NCBI GenBank assembly: GCA_018713255.1
Contig: DVFL01000019.1
Location: 1 to 64,000, forward strand
From: Candidatus Cottocaccamicrobium excrementipullorum
GTDB taxonomy: Bacteria > Bacillota > Clostridia > Lachnospirales > Lachnospiraceae
Length of the DNA: 64,000 nt
Reading direction: 5' to 3'
Notes under the pieces: model-generated
Told to the model about the DNA's origin: nothing
Database searches by the model: none
Seen by the model: only the letters and a program-made list of their open reading frames with translations
Translations under genes and position numbers: made by a program
Shown: positions 26,696 to 34,875 of the stretch, in pieces
How the letters are laid out: every line of letters begins with the position of its first letter
Position numbering within the stretch: position 1 is the first letter of the stretch

Positions 26696-27679
26696 CTAAA
26701 ATCTGGAAGATTCATTTTGAATAATCTCAAAGCCCATTTTCAGTTCTTTGTTCACCATCTTTCCATCTTCCATTCGTTCTACCAGCATCAGCGCCGCCTC
26801 CCGCCCGCTGGTCTTATAAAAGAAATGAACTGTAGTCAGACTAGGCGTAATATACCGGCCAATGGGCGTATCTCCCGTTCCAATCATCTGAACCTGGTCG
26901 GGAATCGCAATTCCCGCCTCTTTCAGATAAGCTGAAGCCCCCACGGCAATATTGTCCGTGGCGCAGAATACACAGTCGATGGAAGGCTCCCTCTCCAGCA
27001 GAACTTTCATGCCCTCATATCCCGATTCTATGGTGAACTCTCCCTCCAGCATTAATTCTGGTCTGCAGGGAATATGCTTTCCTTTCAGGGCCGCCTCAAA
27101 TCCTTTACGGCGGCTTAATCCAGCAGCCTCATCCCGGTCTGTTACGCCCAGATAAGCCGGCACTCTGCCTTTTTCCAGCATCATGTCCGTAATCTCCTTG
27201 GCAGCATGAAAATCATCTTGATACACACAAGAATAGCCTGCCAGCCGCTGGCCCAAAATCACCACCGGCACCCGGCATTCCTTCAAAAGCTTTTTATGCC
27301 TGGCCGAAAAAATCGTGGCAATGAACAGGATGCCATCCACTTGATTGTCCTTAAACAGATTGAGATATTTCAGCTCCTCCTCCGTATTGTTATTGGTATT
27401 AGCCAAAAGAAGCTGATATCCTTTCTCAGTGAGCACATCGCTGATGCCGGCTACCATTCTGCTCACTGTATCGGAATTAATCTTAGGAAGAATTACCCCA
27501 ACTAACCGGGTTTTTTTCGTCCGCAGAGTCTGGGCCTGGGTGGAAGGCTGATAGCCGGTTTTTTCAATGGCTTCTTTGATTTTTTTCCATTTTTCCTGAC
27601 TGACATAGCCGTGATTCAAATACCGGGACACGGTGGCTCTGGACACCCCTGCCATTTCAGCAATTTCATTAATGGTCAA
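26696..27679 (-). CDS. LacI/GalR-family repressor with TTG start
   Basis: 327 residues. The DNA-binding domain LTINEIAEMAGVSRATVSRY is followed by the hinge YQPSTQAQTLRTKKTRLVGV and a periplasmic-binding-protein-like sensor (about 60-325) with CVFCATDNIAVGASAYLKE and MIGTGDTPIGRYITPSLTTV. I place the start at TTG 27679: AAGGAGG lies 6 nt upstream and the helix-turn-helix starts there, as in relatives. The in-frame ATG at 27739 would add a basic 20-residue leader without a ribosome site. Likely a sugar-responsive repressor of the neighbouring PTS/HAD genes and of itself. Confidence 0.9.
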   Translation of the reverse strand: MTINEIAEMAGVSRATVSRYLNHGYVSQEKWKKIKEAIEKTGYQPSTQAQTLRTKKTRLVGVILPKINSDTVSRMVAGISDVLTEKGYQLLLANTNNNTEEELKYLNLFKDNQVDGILFIATIFSARHKKLLKECRVPVVILGQRLAGYSCVYQDDFHAAKEITDMMLEKGRVPAYLGVTDRDEAAGLSRRKGFEAALKGKHIPCRPELMLEGEFTIESGYEGMKVLLEREPSIDCVFCATDNIAVGASAYLKEAGIAIPDQVQMIGTGDTPIGRYITPSLTTVHFFYKTSGREAALMLVERMEDGKMVNKELKMGFEIIQNESSRF

Positions 27680-27798
27680 TTTGTCCTCCTTACGCTGAAG
27701 CCTTCCGATACGCCCTGGATATTTTCCTGCCTTCGCCAAGAAGCAGGAGCTTAAAGCTGTCAGCGGTTTTTCAGGGCTTTTTTGGGTTAATCATATTT

Positions 27799-27827
27799 AT
27801 TTTAGCCCATTTTCCGCTGGGATACAA
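27799..27827 (-). promoter_or_regulatory. Promoter of the LacI-type regulator
   Basis: TTGTAT (27822-27827), 17-nt spacer, TAAAAT (27799-27804) on the minus strand. The leader to the TTG start is about 110 nt. Confidence 0.6.
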
Positions 27828-27837
27828 TCATTGTTTT

Positions 27838-27846
27838 ATCGTTCTC
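27838..27846 (-). promoter_or_regulatory. Operator-like site 3 (GAGAACGAT)
   Basis: The third copy of the 9-mer lies 10 nt upstream of the regulator's own -35, consistent with autoregulation. Confidence 0.5.
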
Positions 27847-27869
27847 TTTTTTCTTTGCAGATTTTGGAA

Positions 27870-27898
27870 GTATAACTGAACATCCTTTGGTAAATCCT
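27870..27898 (+). promoter_or_regulatory. sigG: Possible forespore-type promoter for sigG
   Basis: GTATA (27870-27874) and GGTAAATCCT (27889-27898), 14 nt apart, loosely resemble SigF/SigG promoter boxes as known in Bacillus. The -10 match is imperfect. About 45 nt upstream of the sigG ATG. Confidence 0.3.
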
Positions 27899-27943
27899 TC
27901 TTTATGTACTCTGATTTTGCTTTTTTAGCGGAGGTAAGAACAT

Positions 27944-28723
27944 ATGGCAGGATACAAAGTAGAAATCTGCGGAGTGAATACAGCCAAGCTCCCCCTTCTT
28001 ACCAATGAGGAAAAGGAAGAATTGTTTAAACGGATCGTAAAAGGCGACAAGGAGGCGCGGGAGACCTACATCAAAGGAAACCTCCGTCTGGTGTTAAGCG
28101 TCATCCAGCGGTTTGCCTCCAACAATGCAGAAAATATTGACGATCTCTTCCAAATCGGCTGCATCGGCCTGATGAAAGCGGTGGACAATTTTGATCTCTC
28201 CCAGGGGGTCCGTTTTTCCACTTACGCCGTCCCCATGATCTGCGGTGAGATCAAACGGTTTCTTCGGGACAACAACAGCATCCGGGTATCCCGCTCTATT
28301 CGGGATGTGGCCTACAAAGCCATTTATGCCAGGGAAGCGCTGATGAAAAAGAACATGAAGGAACCTACCATCATGGAAATCGCTGATGAGGTGGGAGCCA
28401 GTAAAGAAGAAGTAACTTATGCTCTGGATGCCATCCAAAGCCCGGTAAGCTTGTTTGAACCGGTATTCACTGATGGGGGCGATCCTCTTTTTGTTATGGA
28501 TCAAATCAGCGACAAGAAAAATCTGGAGGAAAATTGGGTGGAAGATATCTCCTTGAATGAGGCCATGAAAAAACTCCCCAAACGAGAACGGCATATTATC
28601 GACATGCGGTTTTTCGAAGGGAAAACGCAGACTGAAGTAGCTGAAGAAATCCATATCAGCCAGGCCCAGGTATCACGGCTGGAAAAAAACGCATTAAAAA
28701 CCATGCGGAATTATCTCAGTTAA
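27944..28723 (+). CDS. sigG: Sporulation sigma factor SigG
   Basis: 259 residues. The start KVEICGVNTAKLPLLTNEE, with the SigG-specific VEICGV motif, separates it from SigF. Region 2 follows (NLRLVLSVIQRF, IDDLFQIGCIGLMKAVDNFD, FSTYAVPMICGEIKRFLRD), then region 3 (SVSLFEPV-like) and region 4.2 helix-turn-helix TQTEVAEEIHISQAQVSRLE. SigG is the late forespore sigma factor. GGAGG lies 9 nt before the ATG. It is divergent from the LacI-type regulator rather than next to spoIIGA-sigE, the arrangement known in Bacillus. Confidence 0.95.
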   Translation: MAGYKVEICGVNTAKLPLLTNEEKEELFKRIVKGDKEARETYIKGNLRLVLSVIQRFASNNAENIDDLFQIGCIGLMKAVDNFDLSQGVRFSTYAVPMICGEIKRFLRDNNSIRVSRSIRDVAYKAIYAREALMKKNMKEPTIMEIADEVGASKEEVTYALDAIQSPVSLFEPVFTDGGDPLFVMDQISDKKNLEENWVEDISLNEAMKKLPKRERHIIDMRFFEGKTQTEVAEEIHISQAQVSRLEKNALKTMRNYLS

Positions 28724-28736
28724 ACAGCAGAAAAAC

Positions 28737-28785
28737 GGGGCAGGCCCTAAGGCCTTCCCTTACATATTACCGCCCCAGCCTTTTT
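28737..28785 (+). terminator. Possible terminator after sigG
   Basis: GGGGC and GCCCC can pair around an inner GGCC-CTAA-GGCC hairpin, followed by AGCC and T5. The outer stem is short and the loop long. Confidence 0.35.
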
Positions 28786-28892
28786 CAGCAGAGAAAAAAG
28801 GGGGCAATCAATTTGTTTTTATGCCAAAGAATATGGTAAAATAAGAAAAGGAATCACATTTTTCAACCAACCGATGAAAGGAGACAATTTCT

Positions 28893-29780
28893 ATGCCTTT
28901 AACTTTGCAAGAAAAAGAAGATCTTCAGGAAGTTTTAACCCGCACAGGCAAACACCGAAACGCTCCGCGGATCATTCCAGAAGAATATACCGCCTATTTA
29001 AACAAAGTCCAGCAAAAGGAACTTTCTCTTCCTCTGGAGCCTCCGGCAGTTCCTGTTCGGCTGGTAATCAGCACAGCATTAGACAAAGAGGAAAACTGTC
29101 CCATCCACATCAATATGCACGGCGGAGGCTTTGTATTTCCCCAGGACCATGATGATGATCTTTACTGTGCCCATTTAGCAGCCGAACTCCATGGCATTGT
29201 TGTGGACATTGACTATGCTGTATCTTGGGATCATCCTTTTCCCATGGCCTTTGATCAATCTTACGCCGTTGTGAAATGGGTGTTCTCCCAGTGCCAATCC
29301 TGGGGAGGAGATCCAAAACGGATTTCTGTAGGCGGTCACAGCGCCGGAGGCTGTCTCGCCGCTGCCATCTCCCTTAAAGCTGCGGCCACCCGTGACTTTA
29401 CTCTATGTCTTCAGCTTCTGGATTATTCTGCCTTGAACAATTACCAGGCTGTCCTTCCTGGAGGAAATGAACGCTCCTGCGCCTTCTCCAAACTTTATGC
29501 CGATGGTGATGACGATCTGCTGAAAAATCCCTACTGTTCCCCTTATTTCGCCACAGATGAAATGCTTAAAGGCCTTCCGCCGGCAGTAATCATCAACGCT
29601 GGCCTCTGTCCTTTTAAAAAAGACAATGAAGAATACGGCCTTCGCCTTGCCGCTTCCGGAACGGAAGTTACGATCAAATGCTTCATGAATAGCCCCCACG
29701 GCTTTACCATCCGCATGGCTGGAGAATGGCAGGAAGCCCAGGAATTCATTATCCGCAAGCTCAAAGAAGCCGGCCGATAA
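28893..29780 (+). CDS. Alpha/beta-hydrolase, hormone-sensitive-lipase-type esterase
   Basis: 295 residues, HSL/arylacetamide-deacetylase-like esterase. The oxyanion motif HGGGF is in NMHGGGFVFP, and the nucleophile Ser in VGGHSAGGCLAAA. The catalytic His is in NSPHGFTI near residue 270, with an acid residue probably in the KKDNEEYG region. No signal peptide, so cytosolic. AAAGGAG precedes the ATG. The natural ester is unknown; acetyl-sugar or drug esters are possible. Confidence 0.9.
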   Translation: MPLTLQEKEDLQEVLTRTGKHRNAPRIIPEEYTAYLNKVQQKELSLPLEPPAVPVRLVISTALDKEENCPIHINMHGGGFVFPQDHDDDLYCAHLAAELHGIVVDIDYAVSWDHPFPMAFDQSYAVVKWVFSQCQSWGGDPKRISVGGHSAGGCLAAAISLKAAATRDFTLCLQLLDYSALNNYQAVLPGGNERSCAFSKLYADGDDDLLKNPYCSPYFATDEMLKGLPPAVIINAGLCPFKKDNEEYGLRLAASGTEVTIKCFMNSPHGFTIRMAGEWQEAQEFIIRKLKEAGR

Positions 29781-29856
29781 TTCCGCTTGACGAAATCCCT
29801 GAGGAAAGCAGTATAATAAGACACAGATGAATAATGGAATAACAGGAGGGATTCTT

Positions 29857-30417
29857 ATGCGAAAAAATTTTGGAGCAAAACCATTGTTGTATCCCCAGCC
29901 GGTGCTGATTATCGCAAGCTATGATGAAAATGGCATTCCTGACGCCATGAACGCAGCCTGGGGCGGCATCAGTGAATCAGATCAGATTTCCATGTGTTTA
30001 AGCGCAGGCCACAAAACCGTAAAGAACATTCTGGCCAGAAAAGCCTTTACCGTCAGCATGGCAGATGAAGCCCACGTAACGGAATGCGACTATGTGGGAA
30101 TCGTATCTGGCAATCAGGTGCCGAATAAACTGGAAAAAGCCGGATTCCATACTACGAAAAGCGAGTTTGTGGATGCCCCCGTTATTGATGAACTGCCTAT
30201 GACGCTGGAATGCCGTCTCATCAGCTATGACGCTGAATCCTGCATCATGACAGGACAGATCGTCAATGTCAGCGCGGAAGAACGGATTCTGAATGCAGAA
30301 GGAAACATTGATCCTCAGAAACTGGCTCCCATTACCTTCGATCCTGCAAACAATGCTTACTTAAAACTGGGAGAGAAAGTAGGCAGCGCCTTTAAAGACG
30401 GGGCAAAGCTGAAATGA
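29857..30417 (+). CDS. Flavin reductase / flavoredoxin-like FMN protein
   Basis: 186 residues of the flavin-reductase-like (split-barrel FMN) family. The ATG at 29857 follows AGGAGGG at 7 nt; an upstream ATG at 29827 has no ribosome site. Key stretches: MNAAWGGISESDQISMCLSA and HKTVKNILARKAFTVSMADE, typical FMN-binding elements, then IVSGNQVPNKLEKAGF. Such proteins pass electrons to oxygenases or act as stand-alone flavoredoxins. The 76-nt gap after the esterase shows no terminator. Confidence 0.88.
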   Translation: MRKNFGAKPLLYPQPVLIIASYDENGIPDAMNAAWGGISESDQISMCLSAGHKTVKNILARKAFTVSMADEAHVTECDYVGIVSGNQVPNKLEKAGFHTTKSEFVDAPVIDELPMTLECRLISYDAESCIMTGQIVNVSAEERILNAEGNIDPQKLAPITFDPANNAYLKLGEKVGSAFKDGAKLK

Positions 30418-30431
30418 AATAAGGAGAACAT

Positions 30432-30674
30432 ATGACCATTGATTATCAAGATCTGATTCTCATTAATGCCGTTCTCCAAGAAAAGGGGCTTCGTTACCGA
30501 GTCAGTTATAAGAACAATTCCGTAGCCTGCATCAATCCCCCGGGAGAATGCTGTCAAACGCCGGAACAAAGCCAGCTGACGCTGCAGGTAATTGAAGGGT
30601 ATTACCAGAAGAAAAACATTCATGTTGTGTTTTCAGAAGACTCCTTGTTTTTTTCGCTTCAGGCGATGTCTTAA
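30432..30674 (+). CDS. Small protein of unknown function
   Basis: 80 residues. AAGGAG lies 5 nt before the ATG at 30432, and the gene follows the flavin reductase by 14 nt and is followed by a good terminator, so it is probably translated. The sequence is mixed alpha/beta with conserved-looking ALQEKGLRYRVSYKNNSVACI-like core (kept short here), two Cys in the ECC pair, and an aromatic end (SLFFSLQAMS). No membrane segment. I do not recognise a family. Confidence 0.7.
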   Translation: MTIDYQDLILINAVLQEKGLRYRVSYKNNSVACINPPGECCQTPEQSQLTLQVIEGYYQKKNIHVVFSEDSLFFSLQAMS

Positions 30675-30708
30675 AAAGTAGGAGCAGAAATTCCACAAGA
30701 GCATGAAA

Positions 30709-30739
30709 AAGGGGCAGGATATCGCCTGCCCCTTAATTT
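30709..30739. terminator. Bidirectional terminator between convergent genes
   Basis: A 10-bp stem AAGGGGCAGG / CCTGCCCCTT with a 6-nt loop, then AATTTTT on the plus strand and a short T run on the minus strand. It serves the small protein gene and the EamA gene ending at 30757. Confidence 0.8.
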
Positions 30740-30756
30740 TTCGACCTTAACACATA

Positions 30757-31617
30757 CTACAGCACCGCCATCGCCACCGTTCCCACGGTCAGAAGGGCAA
30801 GCCCTGCCAGGGCTCTGCCCTTTAATTTTTCGCCGAATACAAAATAAGAAAACACCACTGTAACCAGCACGCTGAGCTTGTCAATGGGAGCCACCACACT
30901 GGCCGGCCCCTCCTGGAGCGCCCGGTAATAGCAGAGCCAGGAAGCGCCGGTGGCCACACCGGACAGGCCAATGAAAAACAGCTCCTTCCGGTCGATCTTC
31001 CCTACCTCCTTCTCCTTTCCGGTGACAAACACCATCCCCCAGGCCATCACCAACACCACAGCCGTGCGGATGGCTGTACCCAGGTTTGACTCCACGCCGG
31101 AAATGCCGATTTTTCCCAGGATGGCCGTAAGGCTGGCAAAGAGGGCGGAGCCGGCGGCCCAGAAGAACCATCCGCCTTTTCCCCGTTTCTCCTCCCCATC
31201 CTTTTTCTCAATCATAAGAAAAATTCCCGCCGCGATGGCCAGCACCGCAATGGCTTTAGGCAGGCTGATCCCCTCATGCAGAAAGATCAGAGCCAGAATA
31301 ATGGTCAGCACCGTGCTTGATTTATCCACGGGAACCACCTTATTGATATCGCCGATCTGCAGCGCCCGGAAATAACACAGCCAGGAAGCGCCGGTGGCCG
31401 CCCCGGAAAGGATCAGAAAAAGATAAGTCTTCCCTGAAATCGAAGAAACCTGATTCCCGGAGCCTACGATCCACACAATCAGCCAGGAAAATATCAAAAT
31501 TACCACCGTCCGCACCGCCGTGGCCACCGTAGAATCCGTGTTCCGGATGCCGCACTTGGCAAGAATCGAAGTAAGCCCCGCAAAGAATGCAGAGCCGACA
31601 GCATAAAGTATCCACAT
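30757..31617 (-). CDS. EamA/DMT-superfamily transporter
   Basis: 286 residues forming ten hydrophobic segments in two repeated EamA halves (about 1-137 and 150-286). The halves share visible internal similarity, e.g. SGAATGASWLCYFRALQIGD and SGVATGASWLCYYRALQEGP. This type exports metabolites or amino acids; the substrate cannot be read. It lies 84 nt after iadA on the same strand and may be co-transcribed. Confidence 0.92.
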   Translation of the reverse strand: MWILYAVGSAFFAGLTSILAKCGIRNTDSTVATAVRTVVILIFSWLIVWIVGSGNQVSSISGKTYLFLILSGAATGASWLCYFRALQIGDINKVVPVDKSSTVLTIILALIFLHEGISLPKAIAVLAIAAGIFLMIEKKDGEEKRGKGGWFFWAAGSALFASLTAILGKIGISGVESNLGTAIRTAVVLVMAWGMVFVTGKEKEVGKIDRKELFFIGLSGVATGASWLCYYRALQEGPASVVAPIDKLSVLVTVVFSYFVFGEKLKGRALAGLALLTVGTVAMAVL

Positions 31618-31701
31618 GATTCATTTCCTCTTTTCTTTCATCAATTTTCTGATTCTGTTAATTGGTTTTCTCCTTGCTGCAGATGGATGAATGCTGATTT
31701 C

Positions 31702-32883
31702 TTATTCAAAAGTTCCCTTCACCACTGCTTTTCCGTCCTGAACCATAACCCGGCCCTTGGCAATCACAGTCTTAAGCTCCAGTCCTTTTTCTGTCAGCAA
31801 ACAAAGATCTCCGTCATATCCTGGAAGAATATGGCCCTTTTTGCTGAGTTTAAGAATTCTGGCCGGATTCGCCGTAATTCCCCGCAGGGCAGTTTCCAGT
31901 GGAAGTCCTTCCCGATTCACGCACTCCCGGATCTCCTTCAGCAGGCAGGAAGCCTTTCCCATTCCGATTCCCTGATATTCACCCTTGCTGTTAAAAACAG
32001 GAAGACTGCCCTGTCCATCAGATGAGATGGTAAAACTGTTCTCTGAGGCCCCAGCTTCCAAAAGCCGGCCAATTCCCCGGCACACCCGAACCTCATCGCA
32101 GATAGTCTCCCAGTAGTCAATGTCCTCATTCCCCGTAAAGTCAATGACTCCGCCTTCTTTCGCGAATTCAATACAGGACTGGAATAGAGCTTCATTGCGA
32201 TTTACATGGGTGGGCAGAAACTGAGAATAAGGAATCTCCGTTTCCTTTACCGTCCGCCAGATTAAATCCATAAGCCTGGAACTGTCCCCCAGATGGATAT
32301 TCACAATTCCGGCCTTGCCAGAAAGCATTCCGCCTACCCGCACATCAGAGACAATCCGGGTAAATTCTTCAAAGCTTGGCTGAGAGGAACGGTGGTCAGA
32401 AATGGCGATTTCTCCAGCTCCAATCACTTTATCCAGCAGCATAATATCCTTCATTACGCTTCCTGTCAGAGTATGGACGGGAACCTGATAGGAACCAGTA
32501 TACACATAAGTGGTGATTCCTTCTTCTTCCAGTCCATGCGCCTTGGCTAAAAGCGCCGCCATATCCCTGGTAATGCCGTCTGTCCCAATACAGCCAACCA
32601 CTGTAGTCACGCCGTTCATGGTCAAATCTGTCAGAGAAGCTTCAGGAGTTCTGGTGCTGAAGCCCCCTTCTCCTCCTCCTCCCATGATGTGCTCATGGCT
32701 GTCAATCAATCCCGGTATTAAAATCTGTCCGGTGCCATCGATCTCCGTCACAGAAACCGCCCCGTTAAATTCGGCGGTAAGATTCTCTCCAACGGCTGCA
32801 ATCTTATCCCCTAAAATCATCACATCTTTTTTCCCTGCGTATTCCGGCTGGTAAACCGCTGCATTTCGAATAATGGTAACCAT
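31702..32883 (-). CDS. iadA: Isoaspartyl dipeptidase (beta-aspartyl-peptidase)
   Basis: 393-residue zinc amidohydrolase that cleaves isoaspartyl dipeptides from damaged or dietary protein. The metal-binding DSHEHIMGGGGEGGFSTRTP is the IadA hallmark (GGGGE with substrate-contact residues). TTVVGCIGTDG, YTGSYQVPVHTLTG and AISDHRSSQP complete the active site, with a metal His in NIHLGD and the catalytic Asp in SSDGQGS. AAAGGAG lies 12 nt before the ATG at 32883. The gene follows the YfcC permease, separated by its terminator. Function fits peptide-nitrogen scavenging. Confidence 0.94.
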   Translation of the reverse strand: MVTIIRNAAVYQPEYAGKKDVMILGDKIAAVGENLTAEFNGAVSVTEIDGTGQILIPGLIDSHEHIMGGGGEGGFSTRTPEASLTDLTMNGVTTVVGCIGTDGITRDMAALLAKAHGLEEEGITTYVYTGSYQVPVHTLTGSVMKDIMLLDKVIGAGEIAISDHRSSQPSFEEFTRIVSDVRVGGMLSGKAGIVNIHLGDSSRLMDLIWRTVKETEIPYSQFLPTHVNRNEALFQSCIEFAKEGGVIDFTGNEDIDYWETICDEVRVCRGIGRLLEAGASENSFTISSDGQGSLPVFNSKGEYQGIGMGKASCLLKEIRECVNREGLPLETALRGITANPARILKLSKKGHILPGYDGDLCLLTEKGLELKTVIAKGRVMVQDGKAVVKGTFE

Positions 32884-32963
32884 TACTTCCCCCGTCTCCT
32901 TTCTTTTTCTCCGTTTCTTCTCAACCAGCCGCTATTTAAGCGGCCAATCTTTTATTGCACAAA

Positions 32964-32998
32964 TCTAAAAAAAGCAGACCGTCAAACGGCCTGCTTTC
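32964..32998 (-). terminator. Intrinsic terminator after the YfcC gene
   Basis: On the minus strand AAAGCAG-G-CCGT pairs with ACGG-T-CTGCTTT around a 3-nt loop, followed by T7. It directly follows the permease stop at 33004. Confidence 0.8.
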
Positions 32999-33003
32999 TA
33001 ACA

Positions 33004-34749
33004 TTACTGCAGATTAATGGCCACTGCCACGCCAATGGCAATGGTTCCCAGCAGGAAGAAAAAGGCCTGCATCTTAATCTGGAACTTAGCCCATTTTCCC
33101 CATTCAATTCCTGCTACGCCAAGTACACCGATCAGGCTGGCAGAAACTGGAGTAAAGGCATCCACAAAGCCGGCTCCCAACTGGAAGGCCAGAACTGCTA
33201 CCTGACGGGATACGCCTACCAGATCAGCCAAAGGAGCCATAATCGGCATGGTCAGAGCAGCCTGTCCAGAGTTTGAAGTTACCACCAGGTTAAAGCAGCT
33301 CTGGAACAGGTACATAAATTCTGCTCCAATAAAAGCTGGAACGCCGTGAAGAACAGTTCCAATTCCATAAAGAATCGTATTTAAAGTCGAATAGGTGTCT
33401 GCGTCAGAACCTCCTAATACCAGAAGAATACCTTTCGCCATCCCTACTACCACTGCAGTGCCGGCCAAATCTGCTACACCGCTCTGGAAAGCAGACGCCA
33501 TTCCATTGATGGTCATGCCGTTCAGCTTGAAAATCACGGCAATTACTCCAGCTGCAAAACCCATTACAAAGAACTGAGAAGCAATTTCTGGAATATAATA
33601 GCCTTTCTGGGTTACTCCCCAAATGATCCAGATCAAAACAGCCAGCATCTCCAAAAGAATCAGCTTATGGCCAAGATTAAACTCTCTCTCTTCTGAAGTG
33701 GCAGCGCTGAGACGAGCGCGAAAATGTCCGTCTTCCTGATATACAACAGAGCGGGTAGGTTCTTTCCGTATTCTTTCTGCATAAACCATCATATACGCCG
33801 CAGAAAGACCCGTTACAATAAACCACAAAATCAAGCGGAAGGTAGCGCCGGAAAGAACCGGAATTCCAGCAATTCCCTGAGCCACCGCCACGGAAAATGG
33901 ACTCATCCATGACACAGCATTGCCTACCTGAGAAGCTACATAAGTTACCACAACAGCCACAATGGAATCATATCCCAGGGCAATAACAAAGGGAACCATA
34001 ATCATAGCAAAGGGAATACACTCCTCCGCCATTCCAAAGGTAGCTCCCCCAAGAGAAAACAGTACAAACAAACAAGGCAGAGCCAGCCGCTCCAGGCCCT
34101 TTGTCTTTTCAATAAATGCGTAAATTCCCGCATCAATGGCTCCGGTCTTCATGATAATGCCGAAAGAACCGCCTACTACCAGAATCAACGCGCAGATTCC
34201 TACGGCTGAACCAGAACGGTCTCCCGTCACCAAACCTTCAAAGACATAATTTAAGAAGCCGAAGCCGCCAAAATCTTCCGTTCCCCAAATCTTTGCCGTT
34301 TTGTGAAGCTTCTGGCTGGTGTCATAGATGGCATCGCCGTACTGGCCATACAGCACATCATCTGTCAGCCCCAGCTCATCTAAATCTGCTTGAGTCCAAG
34401 AGGAACTGTCCGTTCCCAGGAAATCGGCAAGCGCGTCCTTGTCAACTCCCAGCTCCTCCATCAGTTCATCATTCTGACTCATTTCTGTTAAGAATTCCTG
34501 AACTGCATCTGTATTCAAATTGTAACTGTAGCGGAAAGTATCCGCCATGAGAACCGTTCTGGTGCTCACTTCCCCGTTAGAATCCACATACTCAATAGTA
34601 TGGGTGCTGAACTTTCCGGCAGGAACCAAAAACGTCAGCAGCCAGCATGCAATTACCACAAAAAAGATAATCGCATAAGTATGCGGCGTCTTCAGCTTGG
34701 TGAAATCCCTGCCCGTCTTTCCCTTTTCCTTCTTGCTTTTCGACAGCAT
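33004..34749 (-). CDS. YfcC-family permease
   Basis: 581 residues with about twelve membrane segments, of the YfcC/ArcD-like secondary transporter family. The N-terminus TPHTYAIIFFVVIACWLLT and the motifs GSFGIIMKTGAIDAGI, LGGATFGMAEECIPF and FIGAEFMYLFQSCFNLVVTSNSGQ-like sequence are typical. An external loop of about 90 residues (about 60-150, Asp/Glu-rich) after the first helix is longer than in many relatives. It probably moves amino acids or peptides by exchange. Next to iadA, so a role in dipeptide or amino-acid traffic is a reasonable guess. Confidence 0.9.
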   Translation of the reverse strand: MLSKSKKEKGKTGRDFTKLKTPHTYAIIFFVVIACWLLTFLVPAGKFSTHTIEYVDSNGEVSTRTVLMADTFRYSYNLNTDAVQEFLTEMSQNDELMEELGVDKDALADFLGTDSSSWTQADLDELGLTDDVLYGQYGDAIYDTSQKLHKTAKIWGTEDFGGFGFLNYVFEGLVTGDRSGSAVGICALILVVGGSFGIIMKTGAIDAGIYAFIEKTKGLERLALPCLFVLFSLGGATFGMAEECIPFAMIMVPFVIALGYDSIVAVVVTYVASQVGNAVSWMSPFSVAVAQGIAGIPVLSGATFRLILWFIVTGLSAAYMMVYAERIRKEPTRSVVYQEDGHFRARLSAATSEEREFNLGHKLILLEMLAVLIWIIWGVTQKGYYIPEIASQFFVMGFAAGVIAVIFKLNGMTINGMASAFQSGVADLAGTAVVVGMAKGILLVLGGSDADTYSTLNTILYGIGTVLHGVPAFIGAEFMYLFQSCFNLVVTSNSGQAALTMPIMAPLADLVGVSRQVAVLAFQLGAGFVDAFTPVSASLIGVLGVAGIEWGKWAKFQIKMQAFFFLLGTIAIGVAVAINLQ

Positions 34750-34875
34750 GGTAAGTTTCTCCTTCTTTTCTTATTTATCCTTTCATCACAGCACCTGAAC
34801 AGAGTGTTTGGCCAGACAACGTCCAGCGCCGCAATGCCTTCCCAACCATCATAGCAGAAATTTTCAAAAAGGCAA

